From NCBI RefSeq assembly GCF_035989285.1, contig NZ_CP108513.1, forward strand, positions 8,990,001 to 9,054,000: DNA of 64,000 nucleotides, given 5' to 3'. Positions 48,970 through 58,315 of this stretch are shown one piece after another (positions within the stretch are counted from its first letter, which is position 1; each line of letters begins with the position of its first letter). Made by a program: the position numbers and the translations under genes. The DNA is from Streptomyces sp. NBC_01235 (lineage in GTDB: Bacteria; Actinomycetota; Actinomycetes; Streptomycetales; Streptomycetaceae). The notes below the pieces were generated by a model. The model made no database searches, was not told the DNA's origin, and saw only the letters and a list, made by a program, of their open reading frames with translations.

Positions 48970-50379
48970 ATGCCGGACAGCAGTGCCCCGGGCGGCGGCG
49001 CTCGGGACAACGGTGCGCCCGGCAAGGACGTCTCTGGCAGCGGTGCCCCCGGCAACGACGTCTCTGGCAGCGGTGCGCCCGGCAACGACGTCCCTCCTCG
49101 CAGCGGTGCGTCCGCCGACGCGGAACTGGAGGCACTCAGGGCGCGCATCGCGGCACTGGAGGCGGAGCGCACCCGCCGACCCACGCACCACCGGGTCCGC
49201 TCGCTCGTCGCGGTCGTCCTCATCGTCCTCGGCTGCGTCCTGGCCCCGCTGGGGGTGGTCGCCGCCTGGACGGCCGACATCGTGGGCGACTCGGATCGCT
49301 ATGTCGACACCGTCCGCCCTCTCGCCTCCGACCGGGACGTGCAGAACGCGGCCGCGAACCGTGTCACCAAGGCCGTGATGGACCACCTCGACCTCAACGC
49401 GCTGCTCCAGGACGTGGTCCCGGCACAGCGTCCGCTGGTCCAGAAGGCGTTGGGCAGGCTCGGCGGTTCCATCGAGGGCGCCGTCCGCAGTTTCGTGCTC
49501 GACAAGACGCAGGCCGTCATCGCCTCCGACGCCTTCGAACGGATCTGGGCCGACGCCAACCGTCGCGTCCACAGCACCGTGAACAAGGCCCTCACCGGCA
49601 GGGGCGGCGGCGCCGTGAAGATCGAGAACGACACGGTGACCGTGGACCTCGCCCCGGTCGTCGACGAGGTCAAACAACGGCTGGTCGACTCCGGCATGAC
49701 GGTCGCGAGGAAGATCCCCGAGGTCCACACCGACTTCACGGTCGTCAGGTCCGACGACATCGGGAAGGTCAGGACCTACTTCCGCCTGCTGCAACTGGCC
49801 GGTCTGTGGCTGCCGGTCGTCTCCGTCCTGCTGGTGGCGTCGGGCGTCCTGCTCTCCACCCACCGCCGACGCGTCCTCATCGTTTCCGCGCTCTGTTTCG
49901 CCTTCGCCACCCTCCTGCTGGGCGTCGCGCTCACCGTTTTCCGGGTCGTTTACCTGGACGCCCTCCCGTCCGGCATCTCCCAGCCGGCAGCCGAATCGGT
50001 CTACGACACGCTCACACGTTTCCTGCGGACCTCCGTGCGGGAGGTCGTCGCCGTCGGGGTGGTGCTCGCCCTCGCCGCCTGGCTGACCGGGCCGGGCCGC
50101 CGGGCCGCCCTCGTCCGACGACTGTGGCACTCGGGCATCGGTGCCGTACGCACGACCGCCGACCACGCGGGACTGCACACCGGTCCCGTCGGCCCGTTCG
50201 TGAACCGGTTCCACGACTGGATCACCTGGATCCTGGCAGGGTCGGCCGTCCTGGCCTATCTGCTGTGGCCGTACCCGACCGGCTGGGTCGTGATCGGCCT
50301 CGCCCTCACCCTGCTCTTCGCGCTGGGCGTCGTCGACTTCCTCGCGATCCGGCCCCGCCGAAAGGACAGCCCCGCATGA
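48970..50379 (+). CDS. Integral membrane protein with repeat N-terminus
   Basis: 469 residues. The N-terminus has three near-identical 10-residue repeats (GAPGNDVSGS type; DNA 49012-49104), a coiled coil (AELEALRARIAALEAERTRR), a first membrane helix (LVAVVLIVLGCVLAPLGVV), an outside or periplasm-like region of about 180 residues, and four further helices from about 280 onward. No enzymatic motif is seen. GAGGGAG precedes the ATG. It overlaps the next membrane gene by ATGA, so both are co-translated. Confidence 0.85.
   Translation: MPDSSAPGGGARDNGAPGKDVSGSGAPGNDVSGSGAPGNDVPPRSGASADAELEALRARIAALEAERTRRPTHHRVRSLVAVVLIVLGCVLAPLGVVAAWTADIVGDSDRYVDTVRPLASDRDVQNAAANRVTKAVMDHLDLNALLQDVVPAQRPLVQKALGRLGGSIEGAVRSFVLDKTQAVIASDAFERIWADANRRVHSTVNKALTGRGGGAVKIENDTVTVDLAPVVDEVKQRLVDSGMTVARKIPEVHTDFTVVRSDDIGKVRTYFRLLQLAGLWLPVVSVLLVASGVLLSTHRRRVLIVSALCFAFATLLLGVALTVFRVVYLDALPSGISQPAAESVYDTLTRFLRTSVREVVAVGVVLALAAWLTGPGRRAALVRRLWHSGIGAVRTTADHAGLHTGPVGPFVNRFHDWITWILAGSAVLAYLLWPYPTGWVVIGLALTLLFALGVVDFLAIRPRRKDSPA
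49012..49104 (+). repeat. Three 30-bp tandem repeats within the membrane-protein gene
   Basis: Unit of 30 bp coding GAPG(K/N)DVSGS, the third copy slightly altered. The copies are almost identical, so this is a likely site of slipped-strand length change. Confidence 0.85.
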
Positions 50380-50840
50380 GCTCGCACTCTCCCACCGGCG
50401 ACCCGCACGGCGAGATCGGCACCGCCTGGTCCACTCCCCGCGGCGGACCGCGCCGGTCCACCCCGCCCGACAGCCGGGTCGGCGGCGTCGTCTTCGCCGG
50501 CGTCCTTATCCTGTGCGGCGGCGTGCTCGCCGTCCTCCAGGGCATCGCCGCCATCGCCGAGGACGACGTCTACGCCCGCGTCGGCACGTACGTCTACGCA
50601 CTCAGCCTCACCGGCTGGGGCTGGATCCACCTCGTCCTAGGTCTTGCCGCGGCCGTGACCGGCGCGGCCCTCCTCAAGAACGCCGGCTGGGCCCGCTTCA
50701 CGGGCATCTTCCTCGCCGCGCTGAGCATGGTCGCCCAGTTCCTGTTCCTGCCGTACGAGCCGCTCTGGTCGATCACCGTCATGGCGATCGACGTGTTGGT
50801 GATCCGGTCGCTGGTGTCGTCACGGGAGAAGGCGGGGTAG
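50376..50840 (+). CDS. DUF7144-type small membrane protein
   Basis: 154 residues with four membrane helices: VFAGVLILCGGVLAVLQGIA, ALSLTGWGWIHLVLGLAAAV, FTGIFLAALSMVAQFLFLPY and ITVMAIDVLVIRSLV. The layout matches the short four-helix membrane proteins common in streptomycetes. Function unknown. Coupled to the preceding membrane gene. Confidence 0.82.
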   Translation: MSSHSPTGDPHGEIGTAWSTPRGGPRRSTPPDSRVGGVVFAGVLILCGGVLAVLQGIAAIAEDDVYARVGTYVYALSLTGWGWIHLVLGLAAAVTGAALLKNAGWARFTGIFLAALSMVAQFLFLPYEPLWSITVMAIDVLVIRSLVSSREKAG

Positions 50841-50956
50841 CGGCAGGGACGGCGACCGGTGACAGGCGAGTGGGTTACAGGTGCGATGCAGGACACGCGA
50901 GGTCGATGTCGGATTCTCGCCAGCACCGGGGTCGCGTGCTGGTCGATGCTGGACGC

Positions 50957-52483
50957 ATGCAGAACGGGATGTACACCGATCGCGAGCGCTGTGTGCGCGC
51001 AGTACAGTCCAAGGACGCGCGGTTCGACGGCTGGTTCTTCACGGCGGTGCTGACCACCGGAATCTACTGCCGGCCCAGCTGCCCGGTGGTGCCGCCCAAG
51101 CCGGGCAACATGGTCTTCCATCCGAGCGCCGCCGCCTGCCAGCAGGCCGGTTTCCGCGCCTGCAAGCGCTGCCGGCCCGACACCACCCCTGGTTCCCCGG
51201 AGTGGAACCAGCGCGCCGATCTGGTCGCCCGCGCCATGCGGCTGATCGCCGACGGTGTCGTCGACCGCGACGGCGTACCCGGGCTCGCCGCCCGCCTCGG
51301 CTACAGCACCCGCCAGGTCGAACGCCAACTCCTCGCCGAACTCGGCGCGGGGCCGCTCGCGTTGGCCCGCGCCCAGCGCTCCCAGACCGCTCGCCTCCTC
51401 ATCGAGACGACCGAACTGCCCATGGCGGACGTCGCGTTCGCCGCAGGCTTCTCCTCCATCCGCACCTTCAACGACACCGTGCGCGAGGTCTTCGCACTCT
51501 CCCCGAGCGCACTACGAGCCCGTGTCCCACGGAAGAACCCGTCAGCCCCCTCAGCCCTCTCAGCCCTCTCGGACGCCTCGGCTCGCCCGGCCACGCCCGG
51601 CACGCTCGTCCTCCGCCTCCCCTTCCGTGCCCCCCTCAATCCCGACAACCTCTTCGGGCACCTCGCCGCGACCGGCGTGCCGGGCGTGGAGGAGTGGCGG
51701 GACGGCGCGTTCCGGCGCACGCTCCGGCTGCCCTACGGGCACGGCATCGTGGCCCTCACCCCGAACCCCGACCACATCGGCTGCCGTCTCACCCTCAGCG
51801 ACCTGCGCGATCTCACCGTCGCCATCAGCCGCTGCCGGCGCATGCTCGACCTGGACGCCGATCCGGTCGCCGTCGACGAGCAGTTGCGCACAGACCCGCT
51901 GCTCGCGCCCCTGGTGGACAAGGCCCCCGGCCGCCGGGTGCCGCGCACGGTCGACGAGGCGGAGTTCGCCGTGCGCGCCGTGCTGGGCCAGCAGGTCTCC
52001 ACGGCGGCCGCCCGTACCCACGCGGCCCGCCTGGTCACCGCGTACGGCGACCCGGTCGACGATCCCGAAGGCGGCCTCACCCACCTCTTCCCGACCCCCG
52101 AGGCGCTCGCCGCCGTCGACCCCGAGAGCCTGGCGATGCCCCGCACCCGCCGCACCACCTTCACCACTCTGGTCGGTCAACTCGCCGATGGGACACTCCA
52201 CTTGGGCGTCGAGAGCGACTGGCCCGAGGCCCGCGCCCGCCTCCTCGCGCTGCCCGGGTTCGGACCGTGGACGGTCGACGTCATCGCGATGCGCGCCCTC
52301 GGCGACCCCGACGCGTTCCTCCCCACCGACCTCGGAATCCGGCGCGCGGCCCAGGAGTTGGGCCTGCCCTCCACCCCGGCGGCGCTCACCGCCCGCGCGG
52401 CGGCCTGGCGGCCCTGGCGCGCGTACGCCGTCCAGTACCTCTGGGCGACCGACAGCCACCCGATCAACTTCCTTCCTGTGTAG
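50957..52483 (+). CDS. alkA: Ada-AlkA fusion: methylphosphotriester-sensing regulator and DNA-3-methyladenine glycosylase II
   Basis: 508 residues. The N-terminal Ada zinc domain (TGIYCRPSCPVVPPKPGN and FRACKRCRPD) carries the four Cys, including the methyl-accepting one. An AraC-type DNA-binding domain follows (GLAARLGYSTRQVERQLLAE, MADVAFAAGFSSIRTFNDTV). After an alanine-serine linker the C-terminal part is an AlkA glycosylase with its helix-hairpin-helix GFGPWTVDVIAMRALGDPDA and catalytic Asp in FLPTDLG. The protein both senses alkylation damage and removes alkylated purines. The following gene, ogt, is coupled closely (9-bp gap), giving an alkylation-repair operon. Confidence 0.95.
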   Translation: MQNGMYTDRERCVRAVQSKDARFDGWFFTAVLTTGIYCRPSCPVVPPKPGNMVFHPSAAACQQAGFRACKRCRPDTTPGSPEWNQRADLVARAMRLIADGVVDRDGVPGLAARLGYSTRQVERQLLAELGAGPLALARAQRSQTARLLIETTELPMADVAFAAGFSSIRTFNDTVREVFALSPSALRARVPRKNPSAPSALSALSDASARPATPGTLVLRLPFRAPLNPDNLFGHLAATGVPGVEEWRDGAFRRTLRLPYGHGIVALTPNPDHIGCRLTLSDLRDLTVAISRCRRMLDLDADPVAVDEQLRTDPLLAPLVDKAPGRRVPRTVDEAEFAVRAVLGQQVSTAAARTHAARLVTAYGDPVDDPEGGLTHLFPTPEALAAVDPESLAMPRTRRTTFTTLVGQLADGTLHLGVESDWPEARARLLALPGFGPWTVDVIAMRALGDPDAFLPTDLGIRRAAQELGLPSTPAALTARAAAWRPWRAYAVQYLWATDSHPINFLPV

Positions 52484-52492
52484 GGACGTTCA

Positions 52493-52990
52493 GTGAACCA
52501 GCACACGATCACCGACAGCCCGTACGGCCCCCTCACCCTCGTCGCCGACGACGGCGTCCTGTGCGGCCTCTACATGACCGGACAGCGCCACCGTCCACCC
52601 GAGGAGAACTTCGGCCCCCGCGACGACACCCTCTTCGGCGAGACCGAGGAACAGCTCAAGGGCTACTTCGCGGGTGAGCTGAAGGAGTTCACCCTCGAAC
52701 TGCGCCTGCACGGCACCCCGTTCCAGCGCACGGTCTGGGCCGAACTGCGCAAGATCCCGTACGGCGAGACCCGCACCTACGGCGAACTCGCCGAGGCCCT
52801 CGGCAACCCGACCGCCTCCCGGGCGGTGGGCCTCGCCAACGGCAAGAACCCCGTCGGCATCATCGTTCCCTGCCACCGCGTGATCGGCGCCGGCGGCAGT
52901 CTCACCGGCTACGGCGGCGGCCTGGAGCGCAAACAGCGCCTGCTGAACTTCGAGAGTGGCACGGTGCCCGGCGAAACGACCTTGTTCTAG
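52493..52990 (+). CDS. ogt: Methylated-DNA-protein-cysteine methyltransferase
   Basis: 165 residues. The active-site motif IVPCHRVIG with the acceptor Cys, and the DNA-binding TFQRTVWAELRKIPYGETRT-type region (here TPFQRTVWAEL) and AVGLANGKNPVG are typical of O6-alkylguanine-DNA alkyltransferase. It removes alkyl groups from O6-guanine in a single-turnover transfer. GTG start 9 bp after the Ada-AlkA gene; same operon. Confidence 0.96.
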   Translation: MNQHTITDSPYGPLTLVADDGVLCGLYMTGQRHRPPEENFGPRDDTLFGETEEQLKGYFAGELKEFTLELRLHGTPFQRTVWAELRKIPYGETRTYGELAEALGNPTASRAVGLANGKNPVGIIVPCHRVIGAGGSLTGYGGGLERKQRLLNFESGTVPGETTLF

Positions 52991-53030
52991 GCCGAGTCGG
53001 GAAGGATCGCGCACAAAGTCCAGGCAGCCC

Positions 53031-53482
53031 TCATGTCTGGGCGGCGCTCGACCCGGCGAGCTCGCGCAGCAGCTTCGGCAGCGCCGTCCCGATCGGCTCC
53101 CGGACGACGTCGTCGGCGCGTTCGTCGTACGGCGTCGTCTCGGCATCGACGACGACCAGCCGGGCGCCGTGGTCGGCGGCGATGCCGGCCAGTCCGGCGG
53201 CGGGCTGGACCTGGAGACTCGTGCCGACGGCGATGAAGACCTGACCGGCCTTGGTGATGGCGACGGCCTCGCCCAGCACCACCGGGTCGAGCCGTTCGCC
53301 GAACATGACGGTGGCCGACTTCAGGATTCCGCCGCACTCCAGGCACGGCGGATCGTCCTCACCGGCCTCGACCCGCGCGATGGCGTTCTCCATGGGCCCG
53401 CGCGCACGGCACCGCACGCGACACTGCGTGCGGTGCCGTGCAGTTCGAGGACCTTGCGGGCGGGCATCCCGGCGAGCTGGTG
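53031..53482 (-). pseudogene. Sir2-type deacetylase, duplicated and truncated
   Basis: The minus strand reads the C-terminal two thirds of the sirtuin whose intact copy lies at 57504-58238. HQLAGMPARKVLELHGTARS marks the point where homology begins (53482), followed by a frameshift near the zinc Cys block, then MENAIARVEAGEDDPPCLEC, ATVMFGERLDPVVLGEAV and REPIGTALPKLLREL. The NAD-binding N-terminal half is absent and there is no start, so it is a dead partial duplicate. Confidence 0.88.
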
Positions 53483-53649
53483 AGGCACGGACAGATACAG
53501 ACAGCTCATCGTCGGCGGCGGCCCGAATCGGACCAGTAGCCATGGCCTGTATGGCGTATCTCGGTCTTCCTCCCGGGTGACCCCGGTGGCGCGAGTCCGT
53601 GGATCGCTGGTGTCTGTACGGAGGAGGACCAGGCAGAAAGCGAGAGACC

Positions 53650-54282
53650 ATGGAGCGAAAGCACGAGCGCCTCGCGACACCCTGGGCCGCCGGGGTGGCG
53701 GGGGTCGTGTTCGCGATCCTGATGGCCGCGGCGATCGTCCTGATGCGCATCGCTCTGCCCGGCGCCGGAGACGACGCAACCGTCGATGCCGGACAACGGA
53801 GTACCGCGCGGACGGCGCTGGCGCTGCTTCCGTTCGCCGGGATCGCCTTCCTGTGGTTCATGGGCGCCCTGCGCGAGCAGGCCGGCGAGGGCGAGGACCA
53901 GTTCTTCTCCACCGTGTTCCTGGGCAGCGGCCTGCTCTTCGTCGCCACCCTGTTCGGCGCTGCCGCGGCGGCCGGAACCGTGCTCGAGGAGAGTCAGCAG
54001 CACCCTCCTTTCGGCCGGCACTTCGCCTACGCCCTGCTGACCACGTACGCCATGCGGATGGCGGCGGTGTTCATCATCACGACCTCGACCATCGGCCGCC
54101 GACGCGGCGTCCTCCCGCGCCCGCTCGTCGTCCTCGGCTACCTGGCGGGCCTGACGCTGCTCGTGGTGGGAGCGAACCTGCCCTGGTCCGAACTTGTCTT
54201 CCCGGCCTGGGCGCTGGTCCTCAGCCTGAACATCCTGTGGGGCCGGCGTCCCGCCCACCCGCGGCCGGCCCCGTCGACCTGA
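53650..54282 (+). CDS. Integral membrane protein, unknown function
   Basis: 210 residues with five to six hydrophobic helices: AAGVAGVVFAILMAAAIVLM, LALLPFAGIAFLWFMGALRE, FLGSGLLFVATLFGAAAAAG, YALLTTYAMRMAAVFIITTS, PLVVLGYLAGLTLLVVGANL and VFPAWALVLSLNILW. It resembles small streptomycete membrane proteins with no assigned role. Start MERKHERL; GCGAGAG upstream. Divided from the ferredoxin gene by about 110 bp. Confidence 0.82.
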   Translation: MERKHERLATPWAAGVAGVVFAILMAAAIVLMRIALPGAGDDATVDAGQRSTARTALALLPFAGIAFLWFMGALREQAGEGEDQFFSTVFLGSGLLFVATLFGAAAAAGTVLEESQQHPPFGRHFAYALLTTYAMRMAAVFIITTSTIGRRRGVLPRPLVVLGYLAGLTLLVVGANLPWSELVFPAWALVLSLNILWGRRPAHPRPAPST

Positions 54283-54390
54283 GCCGACCGCACCGCTCAC
54301 TCGAACGGCCTCCTTCTCGTCGCCGCATCCCGTCCGGCCACCGAGGGTGGTCGTAGGGGGCTGACCGGGCCATTGGAGAGGACCGATCCC

Positions 54391-54618
54391 GTGGTAAGGA
54401 TTGCCGTCGACCTGAACCGCTGTCAGGGGTACGCGCAGTGCGCGTTCCTCGCCCCCGAGATCTTCACCATGCACGGCGAGGAGGCCCTGCTGTACGACCC
54501 GGAGGCCGACGAGGCGCAGCGCGCGCAGCTGGACCGGGCCACCGCGGCCTGCCCGGTCCAGGCCATCCTCGTCGATGCGGTGGAGATACCGGCCGAGGCG
54601 GTGTCCGGTGCTCGGTGA
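54391..54618 (+). CDS. 3Fe-4S ferredoxin
   Basis: 75 residues: VDLNRCQGYAQCAFLAPEIF and the later ATAACPVQAIL give the three Cys of a [3Fe-4S] cluster. Start GTG at 54391, behind GGAGAGG, is preferred to the TTG at 54373. The following reductase start overlaps its stop, and a P450 comes next, so this is the electron carrier of the cassette. Confidence 0.93.
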   Translation: MVRIAVDLNRCQGYAQCAFLAPEIFTMHGEEALLYDPEADEAQRAQLDRATAACPVQAILVDAVEIPAEAVSGAR

Positions 54619-55999
54619 CGGATCCCCGAAACGGCTCAAACGCGAGGGCCGCATCGTCGTCGTAGGCGCCTCGCTGGCCGGCCTGCGCGCTGCCGAAACC
54701 CTGCGGGCCGAGGGCTTCGCGGGCTCCCTGACCCTGATCGGCGACGAGCCCCACGAGCCGTACGACCGGCCCCCGCTGTCCAAGCAGGTGCTGCTGGGCA
54801 GGGCTGCCGCAGACCGCACCGCGCTGCCCCGGCTCCGATCGGTCGACGCGACCTGGCGGCTGGGTGTCCCGGCCACCGGCCTGGACATGGCCGCAAGGCG
54901 GGTGCGGCTGGCCGACGGCGACGAGGTGCCGTACGACCGGCTGCTGATCGCCACCGGGGTCCGGGCGCGACCGTGGCCGCGCGAGGCCGAGGCGGAACTC
55001 GACGGCGTCTTCGGCTTGCGGACCCGCGACGACAGCGCCGCGCTCGCGTGGCGGCTCGAGGCCGGCCCCAAGCGGGTCCTGGTCATCGGGGCCGGGTTCA
55101 CCGGCTCGGAGATCGCCTCCGCCTGCCGCGAACGCGGCCTTGCCGTCACCGTCGCAGAGCGCGGCGCGGCGCCCCTGGTCGGCGCTCTCGGCGGGGTGGT
55201 CGGCGCGGTGGCCGCCGAGATGCAGCGCGAGCACGGTGTGGACCTGCGGTGCGGGGTCATGGTGACCGCTCTGGAGGGCGATGCCTCGGGACGGGTGCGC
55301 GCCGCGCATCTGTCCGACGGCTCCACCGTGGAGACCGACGTGGTGATCGTCTCGCTCGGCGCCACCCGCAACACCGAATGGCTCGCCGGATCCGGACTCG
55401 GGGCAGGCCCCCGAGGCATCGCCTGCGACGCAGGCTGCCGCGCCTTCGACATCCGCGGAATCGTCACCGACGACATCTATGCGGCGGGCGACGTCGCACG
55501 CTGCCCGCACCCCCTGTTCGGCTACCAGTTCCTGTCCCTGGAGCACTGGGGCAACGCCGTCTCCCAGGCTCGGATCGCGGCGCACAACATGATCAGCGAG
55601 AGCACCGACCGCATCCCCCACATGGAGGTGCCGGCCTTCTGGTCCTCGCAGTTCGGAGTCAACATCAAGTCCGTCGGGGTGCCGTCGCTGGGGACGGAGA
55701 TCCTCATCTCGCAGGGATCGCTCAAGGATCACCGGTTCCTCGGCGTCTACGGATATCAGGGGCGCGTCATCGGCGCGGTCGCCTTCGACCACGCCCGGTG
55801 GCTGCCGTTCTACCAGGAGCTGATCGAGACCACCGCGCCCTTCCCGCCGTCGTTCCCCACGGTCGACCGGCGCTCGGACGGACAGCGGCCGATCGACGCA
55901 GGCTTCCCCGATCCTTCGGTCCCCACCCACGGTCCCACCGTGACCCTCGGCGGATACTCGCCGGCCGACCGCCGGATGACGTTCACCCCCGCGCACTGA
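54608..55999 (+). CDS. FAD-dependent ferredoxin reductase
   Basis: 463 residues. FAD motif RIVVVGASLAGLRAAETLRA near the start, EPYDRPPLSKQVLLG, NAD-binding VLVIGAGFTGSEIASACRE and IYAAGDVARCPHPLFG near 295 mark a class I P450 ferredoxin reductase of the rubredoxin/putidaredoxin reductase family. GTG 54608 overlaps the ferredoxin stop. Together ferredoxin, reductase and P450 form a complete self-contained electron chain, unlike the other P450s in the window. Confidence 0.94.
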   Translation: MLGDGSPKRLKREGRIVVVGASLAGLRAAETLRAEGFAGSLTLIGDEPHEPYDRPPLSKQVLLGRAAADRTALPRLRSVDATWRLGVPATGLDMAARRVRLADGDEVPYDRLLIATGVRARPWPREAEAELDGVFGLRTRDDSAALAWRLEAGPKRVLVIGAGFTGSEIASACRERGLAVTVAERGAAPLVGALGGVVGAVAAEMQREHGVDLRCGVMVTALEGDASGRVRAAHLSDGSTVETDVVIVSLGATRNTEWLAGSGLGAGPRGIACDAGCRAFDIRGIVTDDIYAAGDVARCPHPLFGYQFLSLEHWGNAVSQARIAAHNMISESTDRIPHMEVPAFWSSQFGVNIKSVGVPSLGTEILISQGSLKDHRFLGVYGYQGRVIGAVAFDHARWLPFYQELIETTAPFPPSFPTVDRRSDGQRPIDAGFPDPSVPTHGPTVTLGGYSPADRRMTFTPAH

Positions 56000-56023
56000 C
56001 CCGTACGGCCACGAGGACTCGCC

Positions 56024-57259
56024 ATGACGCAATCCTTGCTGCACCAGATCCTGGACTACGCCAACCGCACCAACCCGTACCCGATCTACGAACGGCTGCG
56101 GAAGACGCCGGTACACCACGAAGACGGCGGGCCGTACGTCATCAGCACCTACTACGAGATCCGCAGCCTCCTGCACGATCCTCGGATCAGCTCCGACGCC
56201 CGCAATCTGGCCTCGACCGCCCGCGACCCGCTGGCCGAGCCGGCCCACGAGGAGAGCGCCCTGCCGCCCGGGTTCCTGCGGCTCGACCCGCCGGAACACG
56301 ACCGGCTGCGACGTATGACGAACCGGCCCTTCGGCCCGCCGCACTCCCCCCACCGTGTCGACGGTATGCGCGGAGAGCTCCACGACATCGTCTGCGGCCT
56401 CATCGACGGCATCGGCGACCCGGGCCGGATCGACCTGGTGGAGCAGTTCTCGTACCCCTTCCCGGTGACCGTGATCTGCCGGCTGCTCGGGGTGCCGCGC
56501 GAGGACGAGGCGCGCTTCCACACCTGGGCGGACACGCTCGCCGCGAGCCTGGACCCCGACCCGGACGCGGATCCCACCGAGCGGGGCAAGGGCGCGCACG
56601 ACGCCCGTATGCAGTTGGGCATGTACCTGGCCGGCCTGATCGAGGAGCGCCGCAGGAATCCCGGCGACGACATGCTCTCCCAGCTGGCCACGGCCAAGGG
56701 CGAGGACGGTGCGATGACGACGATGGAGCTGCTCAGCACCGCGGCGCTGCTGTTGATCGCGGGGCACGAGACCACCGTCAATCTCATCACCAACGGAATG
56801 CTGACCCTGCTGCGCCATCCCGACGTCCTGCAGCGGCTGCGCTCGGATCCGCGGCTGGCCGTGCCCGTCGTCGAGGAGCTGCTGCGCTTCGAGCCGCCGG
56901 TGCAGCTGGTGCCACAGCGCACCACCCTTGCCGACATCGAGGTCCGCGGCGTCACCATCCCGAAGGGCGCCTCCCTCTGGCTGGTTCTGGCGTCCGGCAA
57001 CCGCGACCCCCAGCGCTTCGAGGACCCGGACCGCTTCGACCCGGACCGCCGGGACATCCAGCACCTCGGTCTGGGCAGCGGCATCCACAGCTGCTTCGGC
57101 GCACCACTCGCCCGGCTGGAGACCCAGTTCGCCCTGTCGGAACTTGCCCGGAGGCTGGAAAGCCCACGCCTGCTGGAGGACCCGCCCCCGTACCGGCAGA
57201 ACGCCGTGCTGCGCGGGCCGCGGCATCTGCACATCTCTTGCGACGGGATTCGCCCTTAG
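56024..57259 (+). CDS. Cytochrome P450 (cassette with own ferredoxin and reductase)
   Basis: 411 residues. I-helix LLLIAGHETTVNLITNG with the normal acid-threonine pair, K-helix EELLRFEPPV, and heme loop LGLGSGIHSCFGAPLARLET. The Phe usually seven residues before the thiolate Cys is Leu here. The sequence style (RDEDEARFHTWADTLA-type, EHDRLRRMTNRPF) is CYP107-like. It is 24 bp after the reductase gene. The stop codon overlaps the first base of a MITE-like inverted repeat at 57258. It lies far from the NRPS genes and may serve a different pathway. Confidence 0.94.
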   Translation: MTQSLLHQILDYANRTNPYPIYERLRKTPVHHEDGGPYVISTYYEIRSLLHDPRISSDARNLASTARDPLAEPAHEESALPPGFLRLDPPEHDRLRRMTNRPFGPPHSPHRVDGMRGELHDIVCGLIDGIGDPGRIDLVEQFSYPFPVTVICRLLGVPREDEARFHTWADTLAASLDPDPDADPTERGKGAHDARMQLGMYLAGLIEERRRNPGDDMLSQLATAKGEDGAMTTMELLSTAALLLIAGHETTVNLITNGMLTLLRHPDVLQRLRSDPRLAVPVVEELLRFEPPVQLVPQRTTLADIEVRGVTIPKGASLWLVLASGNRDPQRFEDPDRFDPDRRDIQHLGLGSGIHSCFGAPLARLETQFALSELARRLESPRLLEDPPPYRQNAVLRGPRHLHISCDGIRP

Positions 57260-57495
57260 GGCCTGTCCGGCGGATCATGCGGCAGACGCGGGGTCTGGCA
57301 CGCCCTCCCCCGCTCTCGGCTTCGCTCGAGCGGGAGGGACACCCATCGCGTCGACGCCCTCCTCCGCCTGGCAGCTGGACGCTCCCCCACGCTCGAACAA
57401 CCTCGCGCGGGGCCCCCATCGCCCCCCATCGCCCCCGCTCACCTGCGCTTATAAGACGCCGTCGCTCCTGCGACTTGATCCGCCGGACAGGCCCT
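57258..57495. mobile_element. MITE-like element, 238 bp
   Basis: Perfect 20-bp terminal inverted repeats at 57258-57277 and 57476-57495 (inner sequence beginning GGGCCTGTCCGGCGGATCA on the left) enclose about 200 bp without a gene. Similar CTGTCCGGCGGATCA-type ends are common on small nonautonomous elements and IS relatives in streptomycetes. It fills the space between the P450 stop and the convergent Sir2 stop. No clear target-site duplication was seen. Confidence 0.75.
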
Positions 57496-57503
57496 GGAGG
57501 GCC

Positions 57504-58238
57504 CTAGGGGTGCACCATGCCGAGTTGGCGCAGTAGCTTCGGCAGCGCGGTGCCGATGGGTTCGCGGATGACTTCGTCGGCCATTTCGTCGTACGGGGTG
57601 GGCTCGGCGTTGACGATGACGAGCCGTGCCCCATGATCCGCGGCGACGCCGGCGAGCCCGGCGGCGGGCTGCACCTGAAGACTGCTCCCCACGGCGACGA
57701 ACACCTGACACGCCTTGGTGATCGCAACGGCCTCACCCAGCACCACCGGATCGAGCCGCTCCCCGAACATCACGGTCGCCGACTTGAGGATCCCGCCGCA
57801 TTCCAGGCACGGCGGATCGTCTTCCCCGGCCTCGACCCGGGCGATGGCGTCCTCCATGGGCCCGCGCGCATGACAGCCGGTGCACACGAAACTCCGTGCG
57901 GAGCCGTGCAGTTCGAGCACCTTGCGGGCGGGCATGCCGGCGAGCTGGTGCAACCCGTCGATGTTCTGGGTGATGACCCGCACCGGTACGCCGGCCTTCT
58001 CCAGCTCGGCCACGGCGAGATGCGCGGAGTTCGGCTCGGCCTTCAGTGTCCGGTTCTTGCGCCGCATCTGCCACGACCGCCGCCGGATCTCCGGATCGCC
58101 CATGTAGTACTCGTACGTGACGAGCTTCTCCGCCTCCGGGTCCCGCCGCCACAGCCCGTTGGGCCCGCGATAATCGGGGATGCCCGAGTCCGTGGAGATC
58201 CCGGCCCCGCTCAGGATGGCGACGAGTGGTTTGCTCAT
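57504..58238 (-). CDS. Sir2-family NAD-dependent protein deacylase
   Basis: 244 residues, complete. The GAGIS and NAD-binding VAILSGAGISTDSGIPDYRG, catalytic His of VLELHGSARS after ITQNIDGLHQLAG, and four zinc Cys (CTGC and CLEC blocks) are present. Sirtuins remove acyl groups from lysines using NAD and release O-acetyl-ADP-ribose. A truncated copy is at 53031-53482. Nearby are genes handling ADP-ribose (ADP-ribosylglycohydrolase, NUDIX), a possible functional neighbourhood. Confidence 0.95.
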   Translation of the reverse strand: MSKPLVAILSGAGISTDSGIPDYRGPNGLWRRDPEAEKLVTYEYYMGDPEIRRRSWQMRRKNRTLKAEPNSAHLAVAELEKAGVPVRVITQNIDGLHQLAGMPARKVLELHGSARSFVCTGCHARGPMEDAIARVEAGEDDPPCLECGGILKSATVMFGERLDPVVLGEAVAITKACQVFVAVGSSLQVQPAAGLAGVAADHGARLVIVNAEPTPYDEMADEVIREPIGTALPKLLRQLGMVHP

Positions 58239-58315
58239 GTGTTCGAGCGTAAGTCGGGGGATCCGGGAGTCGCGAGCGGATATCGCGGCGCTCCGCCCGG
58301 TGTTACCGTCCCGGC

